The notes: generated by a model from the sequence alone, not told the origin. A stretch of 64,000 nt of DNA from Rattus norvegicus (GCF_036323735.1 NC_086025.1:109972688-110036687); one strand, 5' to 3'; positions 37,485 to 51,671 are shown, counted from the first letter of the stretch. Numbers and translations: made by a program.

Positions 37485-40400
37485 CGCGCGTGCGTGTGAA
37501 TGTGCGTCTGTCTGTCTGTCTGCCTGTCTGTCTGTGATCTATCAGCATGGCTTACAGGCTGTGATCCAAGGAGTCCAACACTGTCTGTGTCTTGACAGAA
37601 AGGCCAGGGATCCAGCAATTGCTCAGTCCATGAGATTGGGTGTCCAAGTCTGATGCTGGAGTCGGTCCCAAGGACGTGCTAGAGTGCAAGTCTTCAGTCT
37701 GCGCTGGAATTCTGAGGAAGGAGACTCTAATGCTAGTGAACGAATGCCTCAGGAATAGGAGAGAGAAACTTTCTGGTGAGACTGAGGGCAGGCAGGTAGA
37801 AAGCAAAACTCTTTTATCCGTGGCCTTTTATGTAACCTGCTACCAGAAGGCGTGGCTGGATTCAGTGCAGATCTTCCCACCTCAAATGACCTAATGAGGA
37901 AAATTCTTCATAGCCAAACCCAGCTGCTTTATATGTGTGGGTGTTTATATGTGTGGGTGTTTATATGTGTGGATGTTTATATGTGTGGGTGTTTATATGT
38001 GTGCATGTTTATATGTGTGGATGTTTATATGTGTGAGTGTTTATATATGGGTGTTTATATGTGTGGGTGTTTATATGTGTGGGTGTCTATATGTGTGGAT
38101 GTTTATATGTGTGGGTGTTTATATGTGTGCATGTTTATATGTGTGGATCTTTATATGTGTGCATGTTTATATGTGTGGATGTTTATATGTGTGGGTGTTT
38201 ATATGTGTGCATATTTATATGTGTGGATGTCTATATGTGTGGATGTTTATATGTATGGATGGTTTATATATATATGAATGTTTTATGTGAAGTTTATATG
38301 TATGTATGGTTATATGTATGGATGTTTATATGTATGGACATTTTGTCTGCATGCATACTGCACCACGAGTGCCTGTGGAGGCCAGAAGAGAATGTCAGAT
38401 CCCTGAGACCTGGAGTTACAGATGGCTGTGAGTTGCCATGTGGGTGCTGGGAATTGAACCGAGGTCCTTTGGAAGAGCAGCCATCTCTCAATGCTGAGCC
38501 ATCTCCAGTCATAGTTGCTTAGGTTTTACTTGGCTCCAGATGTAGTTAAGTAGACAGCCGAGATGATGGGCCATCACAAAGGCAGAGAGAGCTAACTGGA
38601 AATGGTGTGAGTGTTTTGAAACCTCACAGCCCACCCTCAGAGACAATACTTGATCCAACAAGGCCACACCTCCTAATCCTTCCCAAACAGTTCCACCAAC
38701 TAGGCCACACCTCCTAATCCTTCCCAAACAGTTCCACCAACTAGGCCACACCTCCTAATCCTTCCCAAACAGTTCCACCAACTGGGAAGTAAAGCATATG
38801 AGCCAGTGGGGAGTAGTCTCATTCAAATCCCTGCTTACAGGAACTCCTGGATAGGGGCAGCAGGCATGGGCACTCCGAGGATAGAGTGTGGCACTGAGCG
38901 TTGGCCCAGGAGGTCCTGAGGAGTTTTAGCATGGCCACTGAATGGTAGTGGTAAGCAGAGGCCTGAGGCTGCCTGGTCACCTCAGGAACCGATCAAGAGA
39001 GGAGAGACATGGGGTGTCCTGAGACACAAGACTCTACTGCAGGAGAGATCATCTGGCTGGGCATCTTCCCTGTGGGCCAGGAAGATGGAGAAAGCTGCTG
39101 AACACAGTGTGCCCCAGCAAGGGAGTACGAATCTGTGGAACTTTGTGGTTCAGAGTAGGAAGACGGAAGTGGCCTTGGTGGATCTCAAGGAGACTTTCTT
39201 CCTTTTTTCTTTTTCTTTTTTTTTTTTCTTTTTTTCGGAGCTGGGGACCAAACCCAGGGCCTTGCGCTCGCTAGGCAAGCGCTCTACCACTGAGCTAAAT
39301 CCCCAACCCCTCAAGGAGACTTTCTTAAAAAAAAAAAAAAATCATTGCTGGGTGTGGTTGCACACACCTTTAATCTCAGCATTTGAGAGGCAGAGTCGAG
39401 CAGGTCTGTGAGTTCGAGGCCAGCTTGGTCTACAGAGTGAGTTCCAGGATAGCCAAGGCTGCACAGAGAAGCCCTGTCTTGACAAACAAACAACAAAAAA
39501 AAAAACACCACAACAGAACCATGCATTTTGCAGGAAAATGGACAAATCTTCCTTTGTTAAAAAGTTTATTGTGGGGTTGGAGAGGTGGCTCAGTGGTTAA
39601 GAGTACCGACTGGGGGTTGGAGATTTAGCTTAGTGGTAGAGCGCTTGCCTAGGAAGCGCAAGGCCCTGGGTTCGGTCCCCAGCTCCGAAAAAAAAAAAAA
39701 AAAAAAGAGTACCGACTGCTCTTCCAGAGGTCCTGAGTTCAAATCCCAGCAACCACATGGTGGCTCACAACCATCCGCAATGGGATCCGATGCCCTCTTC
39801 TGGTGTGTCTGAAGATAGCTACAGTGTGCTCTCATACATGAAATAAATAAATCTTTAAAAAAAAGTTTATTGTGTGTGTTTTGAATGAAAACAGAAACTT
39901 TTTCTTGGTGTAGTTTGAACAAGAGCAAATCCAAGTTTGAATTCTCTACTTTTTTTTCCCCCGTGTCGTCTATCTATTTGAGTGTCTGTGCTTACTGGCC
40001 TACCTGCTGTGTGTGTTTGATATGACCCTGACACCTTTGGTTTTGCCTCTCTGGTGTGTGTTTCTGCTCTGTGTCTGTCCCCAATAAAGTTCTTTGCTCT
40101 GTATTTATTAAACAGCAGAAAAAATAGTGTGGGGGGAGGGTCAAAGGACTTTTCTTTTTACAGAAATCTTTGACAGTTTTACAAGGGAAGAAGAAGTTAC
40201 TGACACTGACTAGCACCCAAACCACACAGATGTTGTCAGCCTATATCCACATGTCACTTTCTGTGTTTTTTGTTTTGTTTAAGATTACTGTCAACCTGTT
40301 GACAGCTCTCAACAAATGATTACCACAAGATAACATTATTCTGGGTCAGGGTCTGGGAAGAGTATATAGCTTAATATTAAAGCTGTATGTTATCTTGGGT

Positions 40401-41778
40401 TGTAAAAGCTGATGACAGGAAATCCAAGGTGGTAAGGTTGGTCACATTGTTCTCGTAAAGGCAGGTTAAACAGGCTGAGTATAGTTCATTGATCACAGTG
40501 TTTTGTTTTTGTAATGAGTATGAGTGTTTAAAACATTTTTTTTTGGAGCTGGGGACTGAACCCAGAGCCTTGCGCTTGCTAGGCAAGAGCTCTACCACTG
40601 AGCTAAATCCCCAACTAAAACATTTTTAAGATTTATATATTTTATTTTTTGTTTATGAGTGTTTTTGCCTGCATGTATGTCTGTGCCAGATATGTGCAGT
40701 ACCCATGGTGACCAGGAGAGGGCGCTGAGTCCCATTAGACTAGAGTTACAGTAAGCCACTGTTTGGGTGCTGGGAATTAAATTTTGGTTTTCTGGAAGAG
40801 TCACTATAGCCCTTAACTTTTGAGCTGTTTTTCTAACCCCTAAGCACATAGTCTTAAATGATCTCAAGGCATGTGAATGACTTGGCTGCATACCCTGGCA
40901 AGAGTTTAATCTCTTTGGAGGCAAGAGATAATTCAAGAAACAAACAAAAAACCATCATGCTCCCCCCTCACTCCCTCCTTCCTTTCTTCCTCCCTCCTTT
41001 CCTTCCTCTCTTTCCTTCCTTTTGTGAATGAATGAATGCTTTATTCTAGAAATGGCTGGTGTTCAGCAACTTTTCCAATCACCTGGAGTTTGTTCTATTG
41101 CTGATAGAAGCCCGGATCTGTTTCCTTGAGACCCAAGGGTCAGTTACAGCCTCATGGTTCAGTGGTTAAGATAGTTGTTGCTCTTGAAGACTGACCTGGG
41201 TTTGATTCCTAGTACCCACCCCCATGGCAGCTCACAACTGTCTAAGGGGATTTCACACCCACTTCAAGTCTGCTGCAACTCTAGTTATAGTTGTAAACTG
41301 AGCTGGGTGCTGAGAATTGAACCCAGGACCTCTGGAAGAACAGCTAGACCTCTTAACCACTGAGCCATCTCTCCAGTCTCCCTTTAAAAAAAAAAATTTT
41401 TTTGGTTCTTTTTTTTGGAGCTGGGGACCGAACCCAGGGCCTTGCGCTTCCTAGGCAAGCGCTCTACCACTGAACTAAATCCCCAACCCTAAAATTTTTT
41501 TAAAAAACAAAAACAGCAACAACAAAATACCTTTCCAGTGCCCCCAGGTGAGGTAGAGCCACCCACCTGCTGCACAGCGGGACCTTGACATGACAGCGAG
41601 TCTGTCACCTAACCACTGTCCTGTCTCCCGGAGCAGATCTGTGTGCCTGTGGAGTCTTCCAGCCCCCTGGTGATGAACAGCCAGAAGGAGGTGCTTCGCT
41701 GCTTCACGGTGCTGGGTGAGTGGAGGCTCTGGTGCTGTCTTCTGTGTAAGGAAGCCTCAGAGGACGTATCTGAGCCGA

Positions 41779-41836
<58 letters not shown>

Positions 41837-43845
41837 TATAATGATAACTATTATCATTTATTAAAAACAACACAAAACCAAGAGGCTCTCACTGTCCTTT
41901 TAGCTCAGCTGGCCTTGAGTTCATGATCCTTCTGCCTCAGGCTCCCAAATGCCAGAATTACAGTCATGGGCATCAAGCCTGGTCAGCTGACCTCTTTGAG
42001 GAGGGTAATGGCTTCTTGACCCAGGCTGAGGAGGGGTTAACTCCAAGGTCAGTAACCACTGGCCTCTAGCAGAGTCTTGGTCTTGGTTACAGCCCGCAAG
42101 AACCTGATCTTCATTGAAATGTGTGTTATAGTTCTGCTTCTCTCCACTAGAGGCTTCTGTCTCCCATTTCACACATCCCTTCCTCATCCACAGCCTACTG
42201 ATTCGCATCCCTGCACATGGCTGCCTGACTGTCCATCAGGCTGGCCCTACCTGACCCTCCAGTTACAGCATCTTTCAGTGTGTCTTCTGGAGCCTAGTGG
42301 TCTAGATCAGTCAGAGCCTGGTCTACCAGATCTGTCCCTGGTGCCTGTATCCTGTCTCAGCCTGCTTGCTAGCTTGAGGTCAGGCAGAGGCTTGTGACTT
42401 GGCATCAGCACCCACCTAGGGCTTGGAGGGAGGGAAGGCCAGGAGACTGGTTCAGCTGGCCCAGAGTATCGGGGGAAGGAAGGCCAATTTTACTGTCCTT
42501 GACACTGGTTCACAAAGGTGAGAGAACTCACCAAGGTAATTTCCAAAAACTTCCCATTGGCAGTGATAGAGGTCCAGGTTAGAGGTCTGTCTCTGAGGGG
42601 TCCCTTGTGGCTCATCATGAATTAAGTTGGAATGAGCCCACAGGTCCTGGTGACCTCAAATCTGTGTCTCACATGGGGTGCCAGCTCTTTGTTGTTAGAG
42701 TTCCCTGTGTTAGTCTGTCCCTTCACTTTATACAGTCACTCAAAGAGAACACTTGGGAGATTGATGACCGGGGAGTTTAGGCTCCCATATCCCCCAGAGT
42801 GTTTTGCCTTCCCTGTCCTGGGAAGCTCCAGCAACAGAATGACCAAGGTGAACAGACCCAGTCCTGGCGGGCTCAGGGTGCAGGTGTGGAGCAAGGAGCA
42901 GAACCTGTTAGACAGTAGTATCCGATGCCCGTGTCGCCCCACAGCCTGCTGCTCTCCCGACCGTCTGCTGGCCTTCTTACTGCCCAGGCTGGACACCAAC
43001 AACGAGAGGCTCCGCGTGGGTACACTGCAAATCCTGAGACACATCGTCAACTCGGCTGGTGAGTGTCCCCTGTGCCTGCAGGCTGGCCCCCTGTCCATGC
43101 GTGTGGACGCTGGCCACCTGTGGCATGGCTACTGTGCGATAGGACCAGGGAGATGTCCATCGTTTGGATGAACATAGCATCCCAGTTGGGATTGTTTTTA
43201 GTGGTATATTTGTTTTTGGTGGTCTTCACAGTTGAACTGTGTTTTAGTCAATGCCGCGATAAGACATCCCGACCGAGGTAACTTACCAGAAGAGGAGGTT
43301 CATTCGGAGGTGGGGGACGATGAAGAGCAAGTGCTCATGGGTAGATATTTGATAACTGGGAGTGGCCTGGGCTTTAGAAGCCCCAAAGCCTGCCCCCAGT
43401 GACTCACCTCTTTCAACTAATCACATCTAATCATCCCCAAACTTTTCCACTAACTGGGAGCTAAGCATGCAAATATATGAGCCTATTGGGCCATTCCCAT
43501 CCAAACATGGCAGATTTAAAACTTGGGGTTCCACACATGCTGGGCAAGTGTTCTACCTTTGAGCAGCACTTTCAGCCCCCAGTTTCCTGCTTTTAAGGGA
43601 GACTTGTTTGATTAGCAATAAGTTTCATAAAGGTAATTATAGTTGTACACGTGGGTTTATGGTTTGGTGAATTCCATTCATGCTCTGTCAGAGGTCAGGA
43701 AAGGACGACCAGGGGTCACATTGGGTAGCATTAGATATGGAGTTCAGAAAGGTACTGCCTGGGGCTCTTCCTGGCAGTGGTTTAAGGCACCAGAAGTAGA
43801 CTCTCGGTTGCATTTTTTTAGAGTGTATGTGCACTCGCGCGCGCG

Positions 43846-43876
<31 letters not shown>

Positions 43877-46800
43877 ATACATACATCAGCACATGTGTGT
43901 TTACATTTGAGAATTCACCAATGGATTGGAATCCAGGTGAAAGGACACGTGAATTGTGAAAGGGTGTATAAAAAGTAAGTTATTTTTCTAGTCCCAACTC
44001 TGTTTGGTTGTTTTTTTGTTTGGTTGTTTTGTTGGTGGTGGTGGTTTTGACATGGCTTCAGTATGGCCATTCTAACTGTGGAGAAGTTCACTGAGGTGTA
44101 CAACATTCAGGACTGGACAAGTGATGTTTGACTGGATACCTTAAAATTAATTAATTAATTAATTTATAGTCCTGACTGTCTGAGATCTCTCTGTAGATGA
44201 TGGTGCCCAGGGGCCATTGCCAGTCAGGAACGGTAGCTTCCTGCACAAGAAGGTGTTGCTGTTGTGCACGTTGTATAAGGAAAGAGAAATTGCACAGTGT
44301 GGAACATCTTGTATCTGGGCTTATTTTTCTGTGAAATCCATAGTGCGTTAATCTCCAAGGTACTCATTTGTTAGCAAGGGATAAGTGGATTCTTCGGTTT
44401 CCTACTCTAATGAAGACCGCTGCTGTTTGTCTTTTCCCTGTGCACGCTTAGGGGCTGTGTGTCTGGGAGCAGAGTTACAGGTTGTAGGTATGCATTTGCC
44501 CTAATACATTCTGTTTTTCCAAGATACCTAATGAAGCCAGTCCTTTGCATCCTGGCCAGAGTAACTTGTTTTGCAGCAAGCCACTATTTAGCTGTTATAC
44601 GTTCCAGACTGACAAAACAAACCATCTTCCCCAAGGTTGCCCAAATCAGTAAAATCCCGAGACGGGTAGGGACGGAGCACAGACATACTTTTTCTGTGCC
44701 TTATGTTGTCCCTTTTAACACTAGGGAGCGCTCTCAACTCAGGTTTACATCATGTCTGTGGACTTCATCCTGTAAGATAGGAACAGGACAGTAACTCAGG
44801 AACAGAAAGCTGACCGTCATCCGCTGATCCCTGAGAAACCCGAAACCCTAGGAATCTCAGAGAGTCTCAGCTAGGATACAGGGGATACGGGTTAATTTTA
44901 AATTTCTTAGCCTTATGAGTCACACCTCCAGATTCCAGAGGCTAGCGATGCTTAATTTGTTTTTTGTTTTTGCTTTTGTGTTTTTGAGACAGGGAATTCA
45001 CTAAGTACAGCAGGCTGACCTTGAGCTCATAGAGATCTGCCTCTCCAGTGCTGGGATCGGAGGCTTGCAACCACCCACTGTGCCTTTGAAGATTTTGCTT
45101 TTTTGGTTTTAATTCTTTTATGTGTGGGGGTGTTTTGTGTGCATGTATGTCTGCGTGGCACTTGCATATCTGATGCCTATATCAGAGTGTGTCTGATACT
45201 CTGGAACTGGAATTACAGATGGTAGTGAGCTGACATGTGGGTACTGGGAATCGAACCCTAGTGCTTTTTTTTTTTTTTTTAAGATTCATTATATTATATA
45301 TAAGTACACTGTAGCTATCTTCAGACACACCAGAAGAGGGCATCAGATCTCATTACAGATGGCTGTGAGCCACCATGAGGTTGCTGGGATTTGAACTCAG
45401 GACCTCTGGAAGCCAGTGCTCTTAACCACTGAGCCATCTCTCCAGTCCCCACCTCAGTTTTAAGGTCATGACTATTCTTCAACATCTTCTAAATACTGCA
45501 CGATTTGCCTTGGGGCAGATTTAGAATCTCTGTTGTCTGAGCTTTTACAGACCTCTCCTTTTTCTGTATTTTATGTTATTTCTGCCAAGATTCTGAACAG
45601 CTTTGTTGTGGGGGCTCCAGAGGGGGCAGAGGTTGTTTTGAACACACTAGCTTCCTGTGTCAGCCTCCTCAGCTGTCTTGGTGTCACGATCCTCCCGCTT
45701 CCTCCGGAGCATTGGGGTTACAGGTGTGTATCACATCCAGTGATAGCCATTCATAATACCATGTAAAATCTATCACAAAAGGTGAAATCCACTGTACAGA
45801 CATACAAACATACAGCACGGCTCACAAATTTAAGTGTTCTCATTGCACAGGGGCCAGGCTAGTGTTCTGGGCATCATTCCAGTGTTAGTGTCTGTGCTTC
45901 GGAGCCAAGCACTTAGTGGCTGTTTTCAATCTTAAGTGTTAGGAGATAAGTCTGGTGGGGGCACACACCTTTAATCCCAACACTGGGAGGCAGAGGCAGG
46001 CAGACTTCGGAGTTCAAGGTTAGCCTGGTCTACAGAGTGAGTTCCAGGACAGCCAGGGAATACACAGAGAAACCCTATATTAACAAACAAACAAACAAAC
46101 AAACAAACAAACACAGAGAAACCCTATATTAACAAACAAACAAACAAACAAACACACACACACATACACACACACTCACACACACACATACACACATACA
46201 CACACACTCACACACACATACACACATACACACACACACTCACACACAGACATACACACACACTCACACACACTCTCACACACACACTCACACACACACT
46301 CACACACACACTCACACACTCACACACACATACACACATACACACTCACACACACTCACACACACTAACACACACACTCACTCACACACACATACACACA
46401 CACACTCACACACACTCACACACATACACACATACACACTCACACACATATACACACTCACACACTCACACACACTCACACACACTCACACACACTAACA
46501 CACACACTCACTCACACTCACACACACATACACACATACACACTCACACACATACACATATACACACTCACACACTCACACACACTCACACACACTCACA
46601 CACTCACACACACACTCACACACACATACACACTCACACACACATACACATATACACACACTCACACACACACACACTCACACACATATACACACGCATT
46701 AGGCATAAAAGGTTATGTTGCTGGTTCTCAGCAAGAAGGAGCCCGCAGAGCAGCAGCAGCTCGTCTGGATCGTGTGTGAAACACCCAGACTTCAAGCAGA

Positions 46801-49800
46801 CTGGTGACTGACAACCAGTTCAATCACAGCACCACTGGCGCGACTTCCCCAGAATCTGAGCCACTTTTCTCTGTACTGCCTCAGCCACCAACCAGTTAGC
46901 TTTTTAAAATGCTGTGCTTAAGTCACATTCCTTTAATTACTCAGTTTCCTTATTATGGGTATGTGAGTGCCCATCACATCACGGGGGCATCAGAGGACAG
47001 CTTTCAAGAACTGGCTCTCTCCTTCTACCGTGTTGGTCCCAGGCATGGAGCTCACCTACCAGTCTTGATGGCAAGCACCTCCACTCACTGAGCTACTGGC
47101 TGCACCCCCACCTTAGCTTTTTATCTTTTTCTTTTTCATCTATTTTCAATTATAGCTGTGTATGTCGGCCTGTGGGGATGTACACATGAGTAAGTGCCCA
47201 CAAAGACCAGAGATGCCTGACTTCCCTGGAGCTGGCTGGGAGCCACCTGATGTGGGGTTTGGGAAATGAACTCATTCCTCCGGAAGAACAGTATTTGCTC
47301 TTAACCACTGAGCCATCCCTCCAGCACCCCATATCCACTGAGCCATCCCTCCAGCACCCCATAACCACTGAGCCATCCCTCCAGCACCCCATATCCACTG
47401 AGCCGTCCCTCCAGCACCCCATATCCACTGAGCCATCCCTCCATCACCCCATAACCACTGAGCCATCCCTCCAGCACCCCATATCCACTGAGCCATCCCT
47501 CCAGCACCCCATATCCACTGAGCCATCCCTCCAGCACCCCATATCCACTGAGCCATCCCTCCAGCACCCCATAACCACTGAGCCATCCCTCCAGCACCTC
47601 CCATCCCCTTTAAATTCATCATCCTGTTCATCGTTTGCTTAGGCCATGGGTTGAGAAATGAACCTTGATTGTGTATCCAAAATCTGTACGCCACCATGAT
47701 GTAATACTTCATAGGAAAGAGGGATGGGATTTGGAGAAGACACAATCTGAGCAGAATTTGAATTCTGTTCCTAGTGGCCTCAGTATTCTACACTGCGGCT
47801 GCCCCCGAGGTGCTGGTTTGGGCCCCACACAGCACCTCCTCTACCCCTTACTGGTACTGTGCCTTCATGATGGCCTCTCCTGAGTGAGCCAGAGGATGTT
47901 CTTTACGTGTGGTAAGGCGAGCTTAATTGGTAGGGAGGGCTGAGCATGCAGTAAAAACTCACAGATCTGGGCGCTCTCAGAGTCAGGCACCACTCAGCAG
48001 TGGGCAGAAGATAGGACAGATGCCTCAGCTCTCTTCGTCCGGGGCTCCTGTTTAAGGCATTTCCCTGGTCCCTTCAATCTGCAGTGAACTGCTCTGTGCC
48101 TCCCCTAGCCTTGCAAGGTTTCCACCCAGAACACTGCTTCAGCCTCCCAGGATTAGAGAGCGTAGTAGTTCTTCATGCACAAGGACCCTACAGAGGATTC
48201 AAAATCTCTCTTAGCTTTTGAATTAGGTATAATGTTATTTGGGGAATTGTTTTTCTCCTTCAGAGCAGTGGGCTTGTGCCCATTTCTCCTTCTACATGAG
48301 GACCAAGTGAGGCCAGATCCTTTGAGGCCTGGACTTGAAGGTAGATGTGGATAGGATGACCGAGCAGTCTTGGTTGTTTCTTGCAGCCGCTCAGATGGAG
48401 ATTAAGAAGCCCTTTATCCTCTCTTCCATGAGGCTGCCTCTCCTGGACACCAACGATAAGGTAAAGGTGGAGTTAGCCTGGAGCATCGTTGGGATAGACC
48501 GGGCTGTTTGGCTTGTCACGAGCAGCCAACAGAAGAGGGGCCAGAGCACTGTCGGTTCCTATCCTAGCAGTCTCTAGGCGCCAGCAGTCAGAGAGAGACC
48601 ACCCTTTCACACTGTCTTAGTGAACCATTAACGAGCCTAAGCCACCTGAGGGCTGGTGCCTGTCATAGGCCCAGTGCCCCAGCGTTCATGAGAAGGGTTC
48701 AGAGAACGCAGGCAGCAGGTACACTCACTACTTTAATCTCAGGAATGGCTTAAGTCTGCTGGGGAGCTGAGCACTTGGGAGCCCGAGATAGGAATTCCTG
48801 GCTATCCTGGGCTACTAACTAGACCTTATCTCAACAGCAATCATCTGGGAAAGAGCCCTTGGGACAGGGTTGATACCATGTGGCCTGTAGGTCCCCACCT
48901 GAGTTCTAGCCTTTGACTGAGGGAGATGACCCTGGTCCCAGATCATGGCACACTCTTTCCAAGTAGGATATCCCAAGGCTTCCAGGAGCCCAGGAAACAG
49001 GTTAGACTGCTGTTTGGGCAAGGTCGGCCTCCCTAGCCTTCTGAGCACTACTGTGTGAGCAGGCCCGGCTGACTCAGAGGCAGCAGGACCCGAACCCCTC
49101 CTGAGAGCATGGCAACATCTGTGCTGGCTTGGCAGCTTCCAGGGACCGCCTGTGTCCTACTGTTCCTTCTTCAGGAGCTGCTGACACAAACGCAAATCCC
49201 AGCCTCCTGACCTGTACACTCCCTCACTGTGGGTCCAAACAATGAGACGTTAGAAGTACGGAGTGAGCACATGCATGCTCAGCCTGGGCAGATGGCCACC
49301 AGCCCAGGCCCACCCGTTCCCATAGCCACATTAGATGACCAGGTGTGGGGATATCAGGAGAGAATCTCAGGACGCTTCCTTGAGCTTCCCTGGGGCAGCT
49401 GTGCTGGATGTGACATTCCAGGAAGCAGAAGCTTCTCAGGCTCCTGGGAGACTTGTGCAAGCTAAGGCTGGGGTCAAAGGCCAGATCTGTTAGGGTCAGT
49501 GCGCTGGAGGACACACTGGCTCTGAGTAAATGTTGCTGATTTGGGCTTATCAGGTTGGCCATGCAACCTCAGGACTAGGAATGCTTGGGCGATGGATAAA
49601 GGTCTGGGAAACATTGCCTGGGGGACGGTCTAACACCCAGGTCCATAATGTATCCTAGGAAACATGGGTGTCACCCAAGGAGCCAGTCCTGATGGAGACC
49701 AGTCCTATAGCTTGGGTCCAGATGAGCAGTGCAGATGGGACCGCTCTGTTATGCACCTAGATAGTGGGTGGGAGGTAAAGCCGGAGGTCAGGGTTCTTGG

Positions 49801-51627
49801 GAAAAGCCCATAGAGGATGCGATTGGTGAGATGGGTGACTTCTGAGGCCTTCCCTTGTAGAGCTGCACGTGTCACTAGTGACCAAAGGGCTGAGAGCTGA
49901 GAGCTGAGCAAGCGTCCAGGTGTTAGGTCCTGCAGCAGTTGTGGGTACAGCTGTGGGCGTGGATGTATAAACCGATGTGTGTGAGTGCAGGTGCAGGCAC
50001 TGCTGTGGGTACAGGTGTGGTGTAGGTGTACACACTAATGTGTGTGTGTGTACACACTGATGTGTGTGAGTGCAGGTGCAGGCGCTGCTGTGGGTACAGG
50101 TGTGGTGTAGGTGTACACACTGATGTGTGTGTGTGTACACACTGATGTGTGTGAGTGCAGGTGCAGGCGCTGCTGTGGGTACAGGTGTGGTGTAGGTGTA
50201 TGTGGGCATGGGTATGGTGCTGATACAGCTGTGGGTGCAGGTGTGGGTGCAGATGTAGCACAGGAGCAGATGTGGCTCCTGTGGCCCTTCCTGACCTTCT
50301 CGTGGTTCTGGGCAGGTGAAACGGGCCGTGGTGCAGGTGATCAGTGCCATGGCCCACCATGGCTACTTGGAGCAGCCTGGAGGTGAGGTGATGGTTGAAT
50401 ACATTGTGCAGCAGTGTGCTCTGCCCGCCGAGGAGGTAAGGACCCAGCTGTCTCTGCAGTCTGTTGGGTGTCAGGCTCTTCAGCCTGCGTTTCTCTTGAG
50501 TGCTGTTAGCCCTGGTTACCAAGAGCATCTGGCCTGACAGCAGGTGGTTGTATGGGTTGTGTGGGCTGAGGGTCCCTTTGGTTTCTGAGTCAGGGTCTCT
50601 GCATCTTGTGAGACACCCAACTCAAGCAGAGGCAGAAGACAGAAACTGACTTTCTTCTGTTTAAAGTTACCAAACGCCGATTTCTTTTGAAGGAGAGCAA
50701 GGTAGACTGTAAGTAGGGGTGAGTGGAGCTAACTGGCATCAGGCTTGCTTAGTCTGCCCTGGGCACTGGGTTCATTAGTACAGAAATGAGTGCCAGTGGA
50801 GTGGGCAGCCTGGTCAAACAGAGTAGTGAGTGTGCCAGTTCTCTTGGAATGAGAAAAGCAAAGATTGTCCTAAGGTTAGCTCTGAATCCAACCATGCAAC
50901 CATGGTAACCATGACCAAGGCAACTTATAGAAGGAAGTGTTTGTTCAGGCGTCTGGTTCCAGAGGGATGAGAGTCCCTCATGATGGAGACATAGCAGCAA
51001 GTAGCTGGCATGGCAGGAACAGAAGTCTGAGTGTTCACATCTTCAAATGCACGTACGCAGCAGAGACAACAGAAAGTGGGCAAGCCCACTCAAAGCCTGC
51101 CCCAGTGACGTCCTTCCTCCTGCCAGGCTCCGTCTCCTAAAGATCCCACAACTTCCCCCAGACAACACTACTAACTGGGGACCAAGTGTTCAAATATCCA
51201 AGCCTACTGGTAACCTTTCTCCCTCAAACCACCACGAGTGGTCTTCTTGTGCTTCTGTCAGTGAGCCATATGCAGTGCCTCAGACAGGACTTCTGTGTGT
51301 ATCATTGAAAATTAGATTTCTTTTTTATATGTATGAATACTTGCCTGCATGTATGTATACACATCACATGTATGCTTGGTGCCTACATAGACCAGAAAGA
51401 GGAGTGAATTCCTGGAACTGGAGATAAAGATGGTTGTGAGCCACCATGTGGGTGCTAGGAATCAAACCAGGTCCTCTGTAAGAGCAGTGTTCTGGTTTGC
51501 TGTCCCATCTTTTGAACCATGCTTTATTCTTTGAGAAGTTCATATAAGGTGCATTGCTCATATTTACCTCCTACCCTTCTAACTCCTCTCTGATCTACCT
51601 TCTCTTTCTTATAGGATCACATTTACT

Positions 51628-51671
<44 letters not shown>

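Larger units (their letters stand above)
37065..41636 (+). other. Mroh1 intron 9
   Basis: 4.6 kb filled with a GT tract, a 16-bp minisatellite, a 41-bp triplication, B1, B2 and four ID elements. 38790-39190 is unique. Confidence 0.8.
43059..48386 (+). other. Mroh1 intron 11
   Basis: 5.3 kb with a CG/CA alternating tract, B1 and B2 copies, a very long CA/CT/TA satellite and a B2-derived 30-bp array. 44100-44940 and 47640-48386 are unique. Confidence 0.8.

Noticed and set aside
37852..38522. Long Cys/Val/Tyr-rich ORFs in three frames
   Set aside because: They are translations of the 16-bp minisatellite, whose unit is free of stops in several frames.
42632..43171. 179-residue + strand ORF
   Set aside because: Intron 10 sequence fused by chance to the frame of Mroh1 exon 11; the CAG acceptor at 42944 marks the true exon start.
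47301..47600. Regular 30-bp repeats resembling a CRISPR array
   Set aside because: Units are contiguous with no unique spacers, derive from a B2 SINE and lie in a mammalian intron.
49757..50528. Two ~200-residue ORFs on the - strand rich in His, Thr and Cys
   Set aside because: They come from the 85-bp array and antisense of Mroh1 exon 13; no start context or splice support.
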